The position numbers were made by a program, and so were the translations under genes. Positions 31,066 to 39,076 of a stretch of 48,586 nucleotides of DNA are shown piece by piece. The stretch is from Bacilli bacterium. Lineage in GTDB: Bacteria; Bacillota_I; Bacilli_A; RFN20; CAG-826. How positions within the stretch are numbered: position 1 is the stretch's first letter; every line of letters starts with the position of its first letter. The stretch lies in the NCBI GenBank assembly GCA_017447725.1, contig JAFSMX010000003.1, positions 1 through 48,586 of the forward strand, given 5' to 3'. The notes beneath the pieces are model-generated. The model saw nothing but the letters and a program-made list of their open reading frames with translations. It ran no database searches and had not been told where the DNA came from.

Positions 31066-32253
31066 ATGAACTACATTTTTATCTCTCCGAACTTTCCAAA
31101 AACTTATCGTCACTTTGTTTCTGAATTAAGAAACGCTGGTGTAAATGTTTTTGGCATTGGTGATGAACCATTTGCAAGTCTTTCGGATGATCTTAAAAGT
31201 TCACTAACCGAATATTGTTTTGTTAGCGATTTAAACCGTGTTGATTGGATGATTAACACGATTAACTATCTTCAAACAAAATATGGATCAATTGATTTTA
31301 TTGAATCAAACAACGAATACTGGCTTCACAATGATGCCACATATCGTGAATGGTTTAACATTCCAAATGGCTTAAGACCTCTTGATTTAGAAGTCCGACA
31401 AGCCAAATCAACAATGAAGAAATTCTTCAAGAAGGCTGGAGTTAAGACTGCTCGTTACATTATTGTTTCTTCTTTGAAGAAATCATTATCATTTGTCAAA
31501 GAAGTCGGCTACCCAGTTTTTGCTAAACCTGATTCAGGTGTGGGTGCATCTCACACATATAAAATTTCTAATGAAGAAGAATTAAAGAAATTCCATGAAG
31601 AAAAACCAAACGAGGTTTACATCATGGAAGAATTCTTAGACGGTTACATCTCCTCCTTTGATGGAATCGCTGATGCTAAATCTAAAGTTATTCTTTGCTT
31701 TAACGAAACATTCCCAACTCCAATTGCGGAAGTTGTTAGCGAAAACAAAGATGTCTACTACTATGCCAAAACAAAAATGGATCCAGCATTTTATGAAATG
31801 GGAACCAAAGTTGTTAAAGCATTCAAACTTCAACAAAGATGCTTCCATATTGAATTCTTTGTTCTTAGAAAAGATAAACCAGGTTTAGGTAAGAAAGGTG
31901 ACATTATTGGATTAGAAGCCAATTTACGTTCACCAGGTGGAAATACATCTGACTTACTAAACCTCACAACCAACATTTCCTATTACAAGACTTATGCTGA
32001 TGTGATTGTCGGTAATAAAGTCTGTCCAGTTTTCGAAAGCAACCGTATCGCAGTGAGTGTGAATAGAAAGAAGGAAATTAATTACCAACACTCCAACTAC
32101 GAAATCGAACAATTATTCGGTGAACATATCGTTGAACATGACTCCTATCCTGAAGCATTTAGAGCGGCGATGGGTGATGAATATTACTTTGCTGTTTTTA
32201 CCTCAGATAAAGACGTAAAATCATTTGTAAAATTTGTTCACGATCGTAAATAA
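31066..32253 (+). CDS. ATP-grasp domain protein
   Basis: A 395-residue ATP-grasp ligase of unknown substrate. The N-terminal Rossmann-like domain (about 1-110) begins MNYIFISPNFPKTY. The ATP-grasp core follows, with PVFAKPDSGVGASHT (Lys and Gly loop), VYIMEEFLDG, and the metal-binding Glu and Asn in GLEANLRSPGG. The layout resembles carbamoyl-phosphate-synthase-like ligases that make carboxylate-amine bonds. The start at 31066 is preferred to 31057 because TAAAAT (31050-31055) ends 10 nt before it and the alternative overlaps the promoter; no ribosome site is seen. Stands alone, with a terminator. Confidence 0.78.
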   Translation: MNYIFISPNFPKTYRHFVSELRNAGVNVFGIGDEPFASLSDDLKSSLTEYCFVSDLNRVDWMINTINYLQTKYGSIDFIESNNEYWLHNDATYREWFNIPNGLRPLDLEVRQAKSTMKKFFKKAGVKTARYIIVSSLKKSLSFVKEVGYPVFAKPDSGVGASHTYKISNEEELKKFHEEKPNEVYIMEEFLDGYISSFDGIADAKSKVILCFNETFPTPIAEVVSENKDVYYYAKTKMDPAFYEMGTKVVKAFKLQQRCFHIEFFVLRKDKPGLGKKGDIIGLEANLRSPGGNTSDLLNLTTNISYYKTYADVIVGNKVCPVFESNRIAVSVNRKKEINYQHSNYEIEQLFGEHIVEHDSYPEAFRAAMGDEYYFAVFTSDKDVKSFVKFVHDRK

Positions 32254-32270
32254 AATATCTTAGATTTGCA

Positions 32271-32301
32271 AAAAAAGAACCGACAATTCTCGGTTCTTTT
32301 T
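32271..32301. terminator. Bidirectional terminator
   Basis: AAAAAAGAACCG and CGGTTCTTTTT around an 8-nt loop, between convergent genes. Contains the 18-nt AACC...GGTT palindrome. Confidence 0.88.
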
Positions 32302-32323
32302 CGTTTTTTGGATGTTTTTAAAA

Positions 32324-33004
32324 TTATTGATTTTCTTGGTTTTCGCTTGGTTCTTCAACTTGTTCTTGAGCTGGTTCTTCTAGTTGTTCTTCAACCTTCA
32401 CAACTTTATTAACTTCCACGAAATAATAAAGAAGTCCGCCAGCAACAGTAACTGGAATAACAACGAAATAGTTAATAGATGAAACAAATGATGTCCATGG
32501 ATATTGATTCTTTCCATAGATGACACACCATAAAATGAGTGCAACTAATCCAAGAACAATCGCTCCACATAAAAGCAATAAATCAACTACCTTAAAGTCT
32601 TTACCTTTTAAAGCAAATCCTAAAACGATTAAGACAATGACTGCTAATAAGCATAATCCAAATAAAACAGAGAAAACGGCAGCACAATCATATAAAGCTG
32701 TGCCATATCCAACTGCAGAAGCATAGCTTAATTGGCCTTCAGCAGAAGAAATGAGCCAGTAGCCAGATAAGATAACAAAGACAATTTTCACTATGTCATC
32801 TTTTTTAAGAATTAATAATGTTGGAACAGCTGCTGTTGCAGCAAGCTTAGCAACTAAAACAATAATTCCAATAAAGACCGGGAAGAAATCTCCGCCAATA
32901 TTACCAAAACCACTTAAAGCAGTTAAAGCAAAAACAACGATTGATCCGACAAAAAGAATCATTCGCGAAGGCTTCTTAATAATAGAAATAATGTTATTTA
33001 ACAT
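32324..33004 (-). CDS. Hypothetical membrane protein with acidic tail
   Basis: I do not recognise this 226-residue protein. It has about six hydrophobic helices (residues about 15-200), short loops and a Glu/Gln/Pro-rich C-terminal tail from about 205 (EEQLEEPAQEQVEEPSEN). The tail resembles the acidic segments in the zinc-ribbon membrane protein at 23478. GGAGGT lies 6 nt before the ATG. Its promoter must overlap the region upstream of the divergent SDR gene at 33081. Confidence 0.65.
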   Translation of the reverse strand: MLNNIISIIKKPSRMILFVGSIVVFALTALSGFGNIGGDFFPVFIGIIVLVAKLAATAAVPTLLILKKDDIVKIVFVILSGYWLISSAEGQLSYASAVGYGTALYDCAAVFSVLFGLCLLAVIVLIVLGFALKGKDFKVVDLLLLCGAIVLGLVALILWCVIYGKNQYPWTSFVSSINYFVVIPVTVAGGLLYYFVEVNKVVKVEEQLEEPAQEQVEEPSENQENQ

Positions 33005-33064
33005 GGTTCAACCTCCAATAACGGATACGATTATAAATCATTCTTTTATGAATAAAAAGAAACA

Positions 33065-33073
33065 TGCTATATT
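33065..33073 (+). promoter_or_regulatory. Extended -10 of the SDR-AKR operon; leaderless
   Basis: TG-C-TATATT ends 7 nt before the ATG at 33081, so transcription should begin at or 1 nt before the start codon. This decides against the long upstream frame extension. Confidence 0.6.
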
Positions 33074-33080
33074 TTATATT

Positions 33081-33905
33081 ATGAAATCCGTATTAATTAC
33101 TGGCGCTTCTGGCGGAATTGGTTTAGCAACCGTTAAACAATTTCTTTCACTTGGTTATGAAGTTTATGCTTTAGACATCAAGGAAATTGAACCACTTGAC
33201 CACTGCCATTTTTATCAAATTGATATTCGAAGCAAAGATTCCATAGAGCAAGCTTTTGAAAAGATTCAAAGTGAACAAGTTAAATTTGATGCGATTATCC
33301 ATCTTGCTGGAATCTATGATTTGAATTCGCTTATTGAAATGAGTGAAGAAGACTTTGTTCGTTCATATGATATTAATCTTTTTGGTGTTTTTAGAATCAA
33401 CAAAGCTTTTGTTCCTTTGTTAAACAAAAAAGGAAAAGTTGTTATTACAACTAGCGAACTAGCAATTACTGATCCACTGCCGTTTACTGGAATTTATGGG
33501 ATTACAAAAGCTGCACTAGATAAATATGCTTATTCCTTAAGAATGGAACTACAACTTCTTGGCCACCAAGTTGTTGTCCTTAGACCAGGTGCAATTGATA
33601 CCGGTTTGCTTAGTGTTTCCGTTTCTAAATTAAATGAATTTAAGAAGAACACTGAGCTTTACAAAGATAATGCAACTAAGTTTGACGAGATTGTAAATTC
33701 GGTTGAATCAAAGAAGATTCCGCCAGCAAAACTTGCAAAGAAAATCGGAAAGATTGTTGAAAAGAAAAAACCTCGTTTTGTATATAAAATCAACCGCAAT
33801 TTCCTTTTAAAATTGCTAAATGCACTCCCAAATCGATTCCAAACTTGGGTGATCAAAAAGATGCTTACAAAAAAGTCAAAGGAGAAAAAAGATGGATCAA
33901 ATTAA
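33081..33905 (+). CDS. Short-chain dehydrogenase/reductase
   Basis: A 274-residue NAD(P)-dependent SDR. The cofactor motif TGASGGIG is at residues 7-14, the NNAG-equivalent is HLAGIY, the catalytic Ser is in TTSELA and Tyr/Lys in YGITK. An open frame extends far upstream, but that part is the antisense of the divergent membrane protein gene, and MKSVLITGASGG is the natural beginning. The C-terminus is Lys-rich (MLTKKSKEKK). It overlaps the aldo-keto reductase gene by 14 nt and carries its ribosome site, so the two are coupled. Confidence 0.88.
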   Translation: MKSVLITGASGGIGLATVKQFLSLGYEVYALDIKEIEPLDHCHFYQIDIRSKDSIEQAFEKIQSEQVKFDAIIHLAGIYDLNSLIEMSEEDFVRSYDINLFGVFRINKAFVPLLNKKGKVVITTSELAITDPLPFTGIYGITKAALDKYAYSLRMELQLLGHQVVVLRPGAIDTGLLSVSVSKLNEFKKNTELYKDNATKFDEIVNSVESKKIPPAKLAKKIGKIVEKKKPRFVYKINRNFLLKLLNALPNRFQTWVIKKMLTKKSKEKKDGSN

Positions 33906-34740
33906 ACTTCATAATGGTCAATACTCGCCAACATTAGCTTATGGAACTTGGTTAATTCCAAATGACAAAGCAGCTAACTGCGTTAAGATGGCGCTTGAAG
34001 CAGGATATCGCCACATCGATACTGCCCAAGCTTATCAAAACGAAGAAGGTGTCGGCCAAGGAATTAAAGAAAGTGGATTAAAAAGAGAAGAGATCTACAT
34101 TACTACTAAAGTCCAAGCCGAGATTAAAACCTATAAAGAAGCCAAAGCATCTATTGATGAGTCATTAAGAAAACTTGGCGTAGATTACGTTGATTTAATT
34201 CTTATCCACTGCCCACAACCATGGAAAGAATTCCATTCTGAAAAACGCTACTTTAAGGAAAACATCGAAGTATGGAAAGCTCTTGAAGAAGCTTACGAAG
34301 AAGGTAAAGTTAAAGCAATTGGTGTCTCAAACTTCCTAGTTGATGATTTAGAAAACATCATGAAGAACTGCAATATTAAACCAATGGCAAACCAAATTCT
34401 TTGCCATATTGGCAACACTCCAATCGATGTTATTAAGTTTTGCCAAATGAACGATATTGTTGTTGAAGCATATAGTCCAATCGCTCATGGACGTGCTCTC
34501 GCAGATAAATCAATTGAGAAGTTCGCCAAGAAATATGGTGTCTCTGTTGCTCAACTTTGTATCAAATACACTCTTCAATTAAATACAATCTCTATTCCAA
34601 AAGCTTCTTCTAAAGAACACATTGTCGATAATACAAAGCTCGACTTTGTAATCTCTGATGAAGATATGATGGAACTAATCAAACTAAACGAAATTGATTA
34701 CGGAGAAGATAAATTCTGGCCAGTGTTCAATAAACGCTAA
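33892..34740 (+). CDS. Aldo/keto reductase
   Basis: A 282-residue NADPH-dependent reductase of the AKR superfamily (2,5-diketo-gluconate reductase-like). The catalytic tetrad is Asp and Tyr in RHIDTAQAYQNE, Lys in YITTKV and His in LILIHCPQPW. GVSNFLVDDLE and IPKASSKEHI are the AKR signatures for substrate and cofactor binding. An AAAGGAG ribosome site is inside the end of the SDR gene. Together the two would reduce small carbonyl compounds; substrate not determined. A terminator follows. Confidence 0.92.
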   Translation: MDQIKLHNGQYSPTLAYGTWLIPNDKAANCVKMALEAGYRHIDTAQAYQNEEGVGQGIKESGLKREEIYITTKVQAEIKTYKEAKASIDESLRKLGVDYVDLILIHCPQPWKEFHSEKRYFKENIEVWKALEEAYEEGKVKAIGVSNFLVDDLENIMKNCNIKPMANQILCHIGNTPIDVIKFCQMNDIVVEAYSPIAHGRALADKSIEKFAKKYGVSVAQLCIKYTLQLNTISIPKASSKEHIVDNTKLDFVISDEDMMELIKLNEIDYGEDKFWPVFNKR

Positions 34741-34742
34741 AC

Positions 34743-34772
34743 AAAAAATCTCTGGCAATTCGGAGATTTTTT
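34743..34772. terminator. Bidirectional terminator
   Basis: A6-TCTC and GAGA-T6 with a 10-nt loop that again contains the CAATTC core seen in other terminators of the window. Confidence 0.8.
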
Positions 34773-34784
34773 CGCATTTTCTTG

Positions 34785-35468
34785 TTAAAAATCAACTTTT
34801 TCTAGTTCCCTAGAAGAAATGCGATATACCAACAAGTGAAGTGCAGCATAAATTATTAAAGCAACTCCAAGAACAATAAACTGTACGCCAACACCGCTCT
34901 TGGAAAGGAAATTCATGTACCATTCGCATCCTGGAATATAAGGAATAGCAATAGTGAAAATTCCGATATATAAAACAAAACCAAGAATCATGAATAATGT
35001 TGAAGCAACAATTGATTTTCCTCTTCGATAATAAATTGGGAAGAAAACAAGATCAGCTATCGCATAACCAATAATAGCAATCGCTAATACCGATACAAAT
35101 CCATCTAAACCAATACCAGGAATTTTTCCAGCCGTGTCTAGTGGCATTTCAGCATTTAATTTTAAAGCTAATGGATAAAGAACACATTGCATAGCAATAA
35201 AGACAACCTGGAGTACTCCAACAGTAATTATTCTAGCAAGGACAATGTCTTTCTTACGTACTGGAAGTAATGTTGAAAATAATAAGTCGTTACTTTGTTG
35301 ACCTTTGTTGGCTCCTAAGAAAAGGATTGGGTAACAGGTTAAAACATAAATGAATCCAATTGCTAAAGGATAGCTTGGAATTAAAATCATGAGCGGAAAG
35401 GCGAAAATGAACAAATAGCAAATTGGGTGCATAGCTAATTTAAATTCTTTATAAAGTAAAGCTTTCAT
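34785..35468 (-). CDS. ABC-2 type permease
   Basis: A 227-residue permease of an ABC exporter, with six hydrophobic helices and the typical beginning MKALLYKEFKLA. It overlaps the ATPase gene by 20 nt and is the last of three genes (AbrB-like regulator, ATPase, permease). Such trios often export peptides or lipids or act in antimicrobial resistance; substrate unknown. The convergent aldo-keto reductase gene ends at the shared terminator. Confidence 0.85.
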   Translation of the reverse strand: MKALLYKEFKLAMHPICYLFIFAFPLMILIPSYPLAIGFIYVLTCYPILFLGANKGQQSNDLLFSTLLPVRKKDIVLARIITVGVLQVVFIAMQCVLYPLALKLNAEMPLDTAGKIPGIGLDGFVSVLAIAIIGYAIADLVFFPIYYRRGKSIVASTLFMILGFVLYIGIFTIAIPYIPGCEWYMNFLSKSGVGVQFIVLGVALIIYAALHLLVYRISSRELEKVDF

Positions 35469-36318
35469 TGCTCTTGCTCCTTTCTAAATAGACCATGATT
35501 TGTTCTAGGTCAGGTTCAACTGGTTCAATACCCGCTTTTTCAAATACACCTTTTTTATTTGCATCAATTAATCCTTCGATGTGGTCATCTAGTTCTTTCC
35601 AAGAGATGTATTCGTTTTCAAGTTTCTTGTTTTTTGTTTTGTCTTTTACAAAGAGGTACGATTTGATAAAGTCTTCTTTTGTTCCGGTATAAATAATTGA
35701 GCCATCGTGAATGTATGTAATTCCGGTAGCACATTTATCTAAGTCACTGGTGATATGCGTTGAGAAAAGAATGGCACGATCGCCGTTTTTAACAATCTCG
35801 CGGAAGATGTCTAAAACTTCATCTCTTGAAACCGGGTCTAAACCTGAAGTTGGTTCATCAAGAATTAACAGCTCTGCTTTATGGGATAACGCCACAGCAA
35901 CCGAATATTTAACTTTCATGCCGCTGCTAAGTTCTTCAAGCTTCTTATCCAAATTTAAATCAAAAAGTTTTGATATTTCTAAAAATTTCTTTTCATCGAA
36001 GTTCTTATAGAATTTTTTAGTAACATTCATGATTTGACGGATAGTCTTGTTTGGATAATAATTTAGTTCACTTAATGCGAACCCAATACGTTGTTTATTT
36101 TCGAGTTCATTCTCAGTCATATCTTTACCAAACGCAGTAATCTTTCCGTTTTGATAATGAATGAGGTTCATAATGCTTTTTAGTGTTGTTGTTTTACCAG
36201 CACCATTACGGCCAATAAAACCCATGATTTGTCCAGGTTTCACCGCAAAACTCACATTTTTTAGTGAAAATGATGGGTAATCTTTATCGAGGTGTTCAAC
36301 TTTTAAAATGTCTTCCAT
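35449..36318 (-). CDS. ABC transporter ATP-binding protein
   Basis: A 289-residue ATPase. Walker A is GRNGAGKTT near residues 36-44, the signature is the degenerate LSSGM where LSGGQ is usual, and Walker B is LLILDEPTSGLD with the switch His in STHITSD. The C-terminal extension (about 220-289) is typical of YtrB/EcsA-like partners of ABC-2 permeases. It lies 1 bp after the AbrB-type gene and overlaps the permease gene by 20 nt. Confidence 0.93.
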   Translation of the reverse strand: MEDILKVEHLDKDYPSFSLKNVSFAVKPGQIMGFIGRNGAGKTTTLKSIMNLIHYQNGKITAFGKDMTENELENKQRIGFALSELNYYPNKTIRQIMNVTKKFYKNFDEKKFLEISKLFDLNLDKKLEELSSGMKVKYSVAVALSHKAELLILDEPTSGLDPVSRDEVLDIFREIVKNGDRAILFSTHITSDLDKCATGITYIHDGSIIYTGTKEDFIKSYLFVKDKTKNKKLENEYISWKELDDHIEGLIDANKKGVFEKAGIEPVEPDLEQIMVYLERSKSNESFTL

Positions 36319-36319
36319 C

Positions 36320-36514
36320 TTAACGATCCTCCATTAAAGAATAAAACATATCTGCCTTAAGTAAAGCAATACCTCTTTTTTTATCACCCATCACCATGAG
36401 AGTTTCACCTTCTTTGATGTTAAACATCTTTCTGGCTTCACTTGGAATAGTAATTTGGCCTTTTGGTCCGACTTTAACACTAGCAATAAATCGATCCTTT
36501 TGTGTATTTTTCAT
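36320..36514 (-). CDS. AbrB/SpoVT-type DNA-binding protein
   Basis: A 64-residue swapped-hairpin (AbrB/MazE fold) DNA-binding protein: VKVGPKGQITIPSEARK and NIKEGETLMVMGD are characteristic. It is the first gene of the ABC operon and probably its regulator. A polypyrimidine stretch on the plus strand just upstream (an A/G-rich leader on the message, about 36515-36540) contains GTAAGAAAGGTAAGA, which supplies the ribosome site. Confidence 0.9.
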   Translation of the reverse strand: MKNTQKDRFIASVKVGPKGQITIPSEARKMFNIKEGETLMVMGDKKRGIALLKADMFYSLMEDR

Positions 36515-36664
36515 AGTCTTACCTTTCTTACTTTTCTTACATTAATTTAATATAAAAAAATTACTTTGTAAACAAAAGCTTTCGGTCATATAAAAAATAT
36601 TTAGAACAACAAAAGTTCTTTTTTATACGATTCTTCCTTGTCCGGTATTTATAATCACAAATGA

Positions 36665-37201
36665 TTAGACTCTTTTTCCCATCTCGTAAGCTTCGGTTAA
36701 CTTCTTATTATTTTCAATTTCGCTTGGTTCGTTTACTCCGCCAACGAATAATGTCTTTTTAAACTCAACACCTTCGAAACAATCAACCCAACCTTGGAGT
36801 CCACCAATTGCTTTTTCAGGAGTATACTTTTCATCTTCTTGAGCAACAGCTAAGAAATAGACTTCATTAAACTTATAATCTCTAGAATATAAGGAGTTAC
36901 AACGGTCAATTAATGTCTTCATTTGACCAGCCATTTCATAATAGTAAATTGGTGATGCCCAAACAATAACATCACTTTCACAGATTTTATCAGCAATCGC
37001 ATTTGCGTCATCATTGATCACGCATTTATGAAGTTTTTGACAAGCAAAACATCCTCGGCAAAATGCAATGTTTTTGTCTTTTAATGAAACAAAATCTACG
37101 GCATTTCCCGCATCTTTTGCACCCTTTTCAAATTCATGAGCTAATCTTTCAGAATTACTTCCGTTTCTAATACTTGTTGAAATAATTAATACTTTTTTCA
37201 T
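36665..37201 (-). CDS. Flavodoxin-family NAD(P)H-dependent oxidoreductase
   Basis: A 178-residue FMN-binding protein of the NADPH-dependent FMN reductase/iron-sulfur flavoprotein family. STSIRNGSNSE near residues 7-17 is the FMN phosphate loop, and ASPIYYYEMAGQMK the second FMN loop. CRGCFACQKLHKC (C-x2-C-x2-C-x4-C) in the middle resembles the cluster-binding Cys set of iron-sulfur flavoproteins, so an Fe-S centre is possible. The start at 37201 is chosen, not the ATG at 37294, because AGGAG lies 8 nt upstream and the extension is hydrophobic leader sequence without homology. Confidence 0.87.
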   Translation of the reverse strand: MKKVLIISTSIRNGSNSERLAHEFEKGAKDAGNAVDFVSLKDKNIAFCRGCFACQKLHKCVINDDANAIADKICESDVIVWASPIYYYEMAGQMKTLIDRCNSLYSRDYKFNEVYFLAVAQEDEKYTPEKAIGGLQGWVDCFEGVEFKKTLFVGGVNEPSEIENNKKLTEAYEMGKRV

Positions 37202-37278
37202 TCTTTTATCTCCTAATGAATTTCTCGTTATTATTATCCTTAGAATTAATTTTATAACTAAATAGGGCAACCATAAAC

Positions 37279-37308
37279 AAAAAAGGATTGACACATAGTA
37301 TCAATCCT
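37279..37308 (-). terminator. Terminator after the tRNA-Asn/tRNA-Glu pair
   Basis: AGGATTGA and TCAATCCT form a perfect 8-bp stem with a 9-nt loop and are followed on the minus strand by six T. Confidence 0.85.
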
Positions 37309-37321
37309 CTTCAAATTTGGG

Positions 37322-37395
37322 TGACCCGTACGGGATTCGAACCCATGAATGTATGCGTGAAAGGCATATGAGTTAAGCCACTTCTCCAACGGGCC
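37322..37395 (-). tRNA. tRNA-Glu (anticodon TTC)
   Basis: Acceptor stem GGCCCGT/ACGGGTC, discriminator A, anticodon loop CTTTCAC, T-arm GGGTTCGAATCCC. No CCA is encoded (CCC follows), in contrast to the Trp and Asn tRNAs of the window. It is the second gene of a pair with tRNA-Asn. Confidence 0.95.
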
Positions 37396-37400
37396 AAATT

Positions 37401-37475
37401 TGGCGCCCACTTACGGGTTCGAACCGCAGACCGATCGGTTAACAGCCGATAGCTCTACCGCTGAGCTAAGTGGGC
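37401..37475 (-). tRNA. tRNA-Asn (anticodon GTT)
   Basis: Acceptor stem GCCCACT/AGTGGGC, discriminator G and encoded CCA (37401-37403). The anticodon loop CTGTTAA gives GTT, and the T-arm is CGGTTCGAACCCG. Six nt separate it from tRNA-Glu. Confidence 0.95.
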
Positions 37476-37525
37476 AGCGCGTAATATCTTATCACAGTCG
37501 TTATTTAAATAACAACACTAAATTA

Positions 37526-37750
37526 TTATTTTAATTTACTTTCAATTGCGTCGAGTAAATCTTTGACTGTAACGAGTTTGGACATATCGATGTCATCAAA
37601 GGCGACTCCATACTTTTCTTCGAGTTCAAGGAGTGTTTCAACAACATCAAGGCTATCTAAGCCTAAATCACGAATAGCAACGCTTTCATCAACGCTTTCA
37701 CGATGGGAAAGTTCGGCTAGACGAGCTTTAATTTCTTCACGATGTGACAT
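37526..37750 (-). CDS. acpP: Acyl carrier protein
   Basis: A 74-residue acyl carrier protein; the 4'-phosphopantetheine is attached to Ser33 in LGLDSLD. The acidic helices II and III (ETLLELEEKYGVAFDDID) are typical. The start at 37750 (MSHREEIK) is chosen: it has GAGGT 9 nt upstream and TG-A-TACAAT ending 20 nt upstream, while the longer frame runs through the promoter. It serves fatty-acid synthesis but is not next to fab genes here. Confidence 0.92.
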   Translation of the reverse strand: MSHREEIKARLAELSHRESVDESVAIRDLGLDSLDVVETLLELEEKYGVAFDDIDMSKLVTVKDLLDAIESKLK

Positions 37751-37770
37751 AATTTTGTACCTCGGTATGT

Positions 37771-37779
37771 ATTGTATCA
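37771..37779 (-). promoter_or_regulatory. Extended -10 of acpP
   Basis: TG-A-TACAAT on the minus strand, with a short leader of about 14 nt carrying GAGGT. Confidence 0.55.
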
Positions 37780-37792
37780 TAAATACAAAATA

Positions 37793-37845
37793 GAAAAAGA
37801 GAATTGTTTCACCTATGGTGATGAACCTTTCGTAAAACAATTCTC
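37793..37845 (-). terminator. Terminator of the Tad-like pilus operon
   Basis: GAGAATTGTTT pairs with AAACAATTCTC (11 bp); an inner CACC/GGTG hairpin lies in the loop and a T5 run follows on the minus strand. It separates the pilin gene from acpP. Confidence 0.85.
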
Positions 37846-37856
37846 ATCATTATTGA

Positions 37857-38060
37857 TTAATTACCACCGGCAGGTGCAGCAGCAGCTGGTGCAGCTTCTT
37901 GAGCTTCAGCGTATTCAGCTTGGGTAGTGGCAACTTCAGCCATACGATTTCCGATGGCAGAACTTGTACGGCCAAATGAATTGACCAAGATACCGAATAC
38001 AACACCGAATAACGCAATTGCTAAGACAATACCTAAGAGTTGTCCTTTAATTTCAGACAT
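37857..38060 (-). CDS. Putative Flp/Tad-type pilin
   Basis: A 67-residue protein: a short charged N-terminus (MSEIKG), one hydrophobic helix (about 7-29), then a soluble part ending in an Ala/Pro/Gly-rich tail (EAAPAAAAPAGGN). Size, single N-terminal helix and its place at the end of a tad operon fit the small structural pilins of Flp pili. A canonical G-x4-E-Y cleavage site is not evident, so processing is uncertain. The start at 38060 has the strongest ribosome site of the operon (AAAGGAGG, 7 nt before the ATG), in keeping with high expression. An intrinsic terminator follows. Confidence 0.6.
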   Translation of the reverse strand: MSEIKGQLLGIVLAIALFGVVFGILVNSFGRTSSAIGNRMAEVATTQAEYAEAQEAAPAAAAPAGGN

Positions 38061-38076
38061 AGTTTTTCCTCCTTTC

Positions 38077-38418
38077 CTAGTTGTAGTATCCAATCACGAC
38101 ACTGCGCACCACTGCGATTTCCATTGGTTTACTGGCAAAAAACACAGGCTGATACGTTTTGGATATTTTGTATTCGAAAACTGCTCCAAAAAGTGGTGTC
38201 TCATCACCGATGGCCTCAATAGAGGCGCCGGCTTCGTTCTGGACAAGGGCGATAACATCTTCATTAATCGAACCTTTTGTTGAGATGATATTCCCTGCTG
38301 TCACAGAAACCGCATCGAGATTGGAATGTATGATTTGAACCGACATTAAATCGGTTGCAAAAACAAATAATTGAACGATGAATAACATCGATAAAATAAA
38401 CGCAACTTTATAAGACAT
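38077..38418 (-). CDS. TadE-like minor pilin (pseudopilin) candidate
   Basis: A 113-residue protein with an N-terminal membrane helix (about 5-26), then an extracytoplasmic domain ending QPVFFASKPMEIAVVRSVV, which resembles the last strands of TadE/TadF-like proteins. It overlaps the end of the TadC-like gene by 11 nt and precedes the pilin gene by 16 nt. GGAGG lies 7 nt before the ATG. The function is inferred from position and shape; sequence similarity is weak. Confidence 0.55.
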   Translation of the reverse strand: MSYKVAFILSMLFIVQLFVFATDLMSVQIIHSNLDAVSVTAGNIISTKGSINEDVIALVQNEAGASIEAIGDETPLFGAVFEYKISKTYQPVFFASKPMEIAVVRSVVIGYYN

Positions 38419-39076
38419 TAACCATTTCCTCCATCACTGTAATAATTCCAAATGTCACCATCACAATTAGAATGGAACTACCAACTAAAGGAAATGTTGA
38501 CATCGAGGCTAATGAGTTACGTTTCTTATTGATTTCTTTTTCATACGCTATATCACTAATCTTGCCAAAAATTAAGTCAAATTGAGATAGATGACTTGGA
38601 TTGGATCCGTCATCAATCATCTGATAGATTAAGATCATCATTTCTTCGATAATTAGATCGTTAAACTTTCGACCAAATCGAATAAATGGATTAATTGTCT
38701 TATCTTGATCGATGTCCCGAATTAAATCAGAAAGATACAAAGCTAATTGTTTATCAGCAAAAGCTTGAATCTCTTTTAACGCTGTATAAACAGAATAGCC
38801 ATTATGTAGATAAATTTTGAAAAAGGTGAACAAAGAGACAAAGTCTTGTTTTGCTAGATCGTTTTGTTCTTTTTCTAATTTTGAATAACGTGAGAAGTAG
38901 AGCAAGTTAAACAAAACAACAAAGACTAATCCAACACCTAAATATATGTAGGAATTGAGCAAATAGAACGCAACTATACCTAAAGCAAGCAAAACTATGC
39001 TAAAAGCTAATGCAGTTGTGAGTTCTTTCTTTATAGATAAGCCGAGATTTGCAATTCTTTCTTTGAGTTTTTTCAT
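38408..39076 (-). CDS. TadC-like inner-membrane platform protein (T2SSF family)
   Basis: A 222-residue membrane protein. Two hydrophobic helices near residues 22-57 are followed by a cytoplasmic T2SSF-type domain (KQDFVSLFTFFKIYLHNGYS, shown in part) and a last helix near 195-220. It pairs with the TadB-like protein as the platform that couples the ATPase to pilin extraction. The ATG overlaps the TadB stop in a 4-nt ATGA-type overlap, and GGAGG precedes it. Confidence 0.75.
   Translation of the reverse strand: MKKLKERIANLGLSIKKELTTALAFSIVLLALGIVAFYLLNSYIYLGVGLVFVVLFNLLYFSRYSKLEKEQNDLAKQDFVSLFTFFKIYLHNGYSVYTALKEIQAFADKQLALYLSDLIRDIDQDKTINPFIRFGRKFNDLIIEEMMILIYQMIDDGSNPSHLSQFDLIFGKISDIAYEKEINKKRNSLASMSTFPLVGSSILIVMVTFGIITVMEEMVNVL

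Noticed and set aside
32793-33080. N-terminal 96-residue extension of the SDR frame
   Set aside because: It is antisense to the divergent membrane-protein gene and its promoter; a TATATT -10 and a natural SDR start lie at 33065-33081.
37751-37840. N-terminal extension of acyl carrier protein with a hydrophobic stretch
   Set aside because: It runs through the TG-A-TACAAT promoter and the short form has the correct ribosome site.
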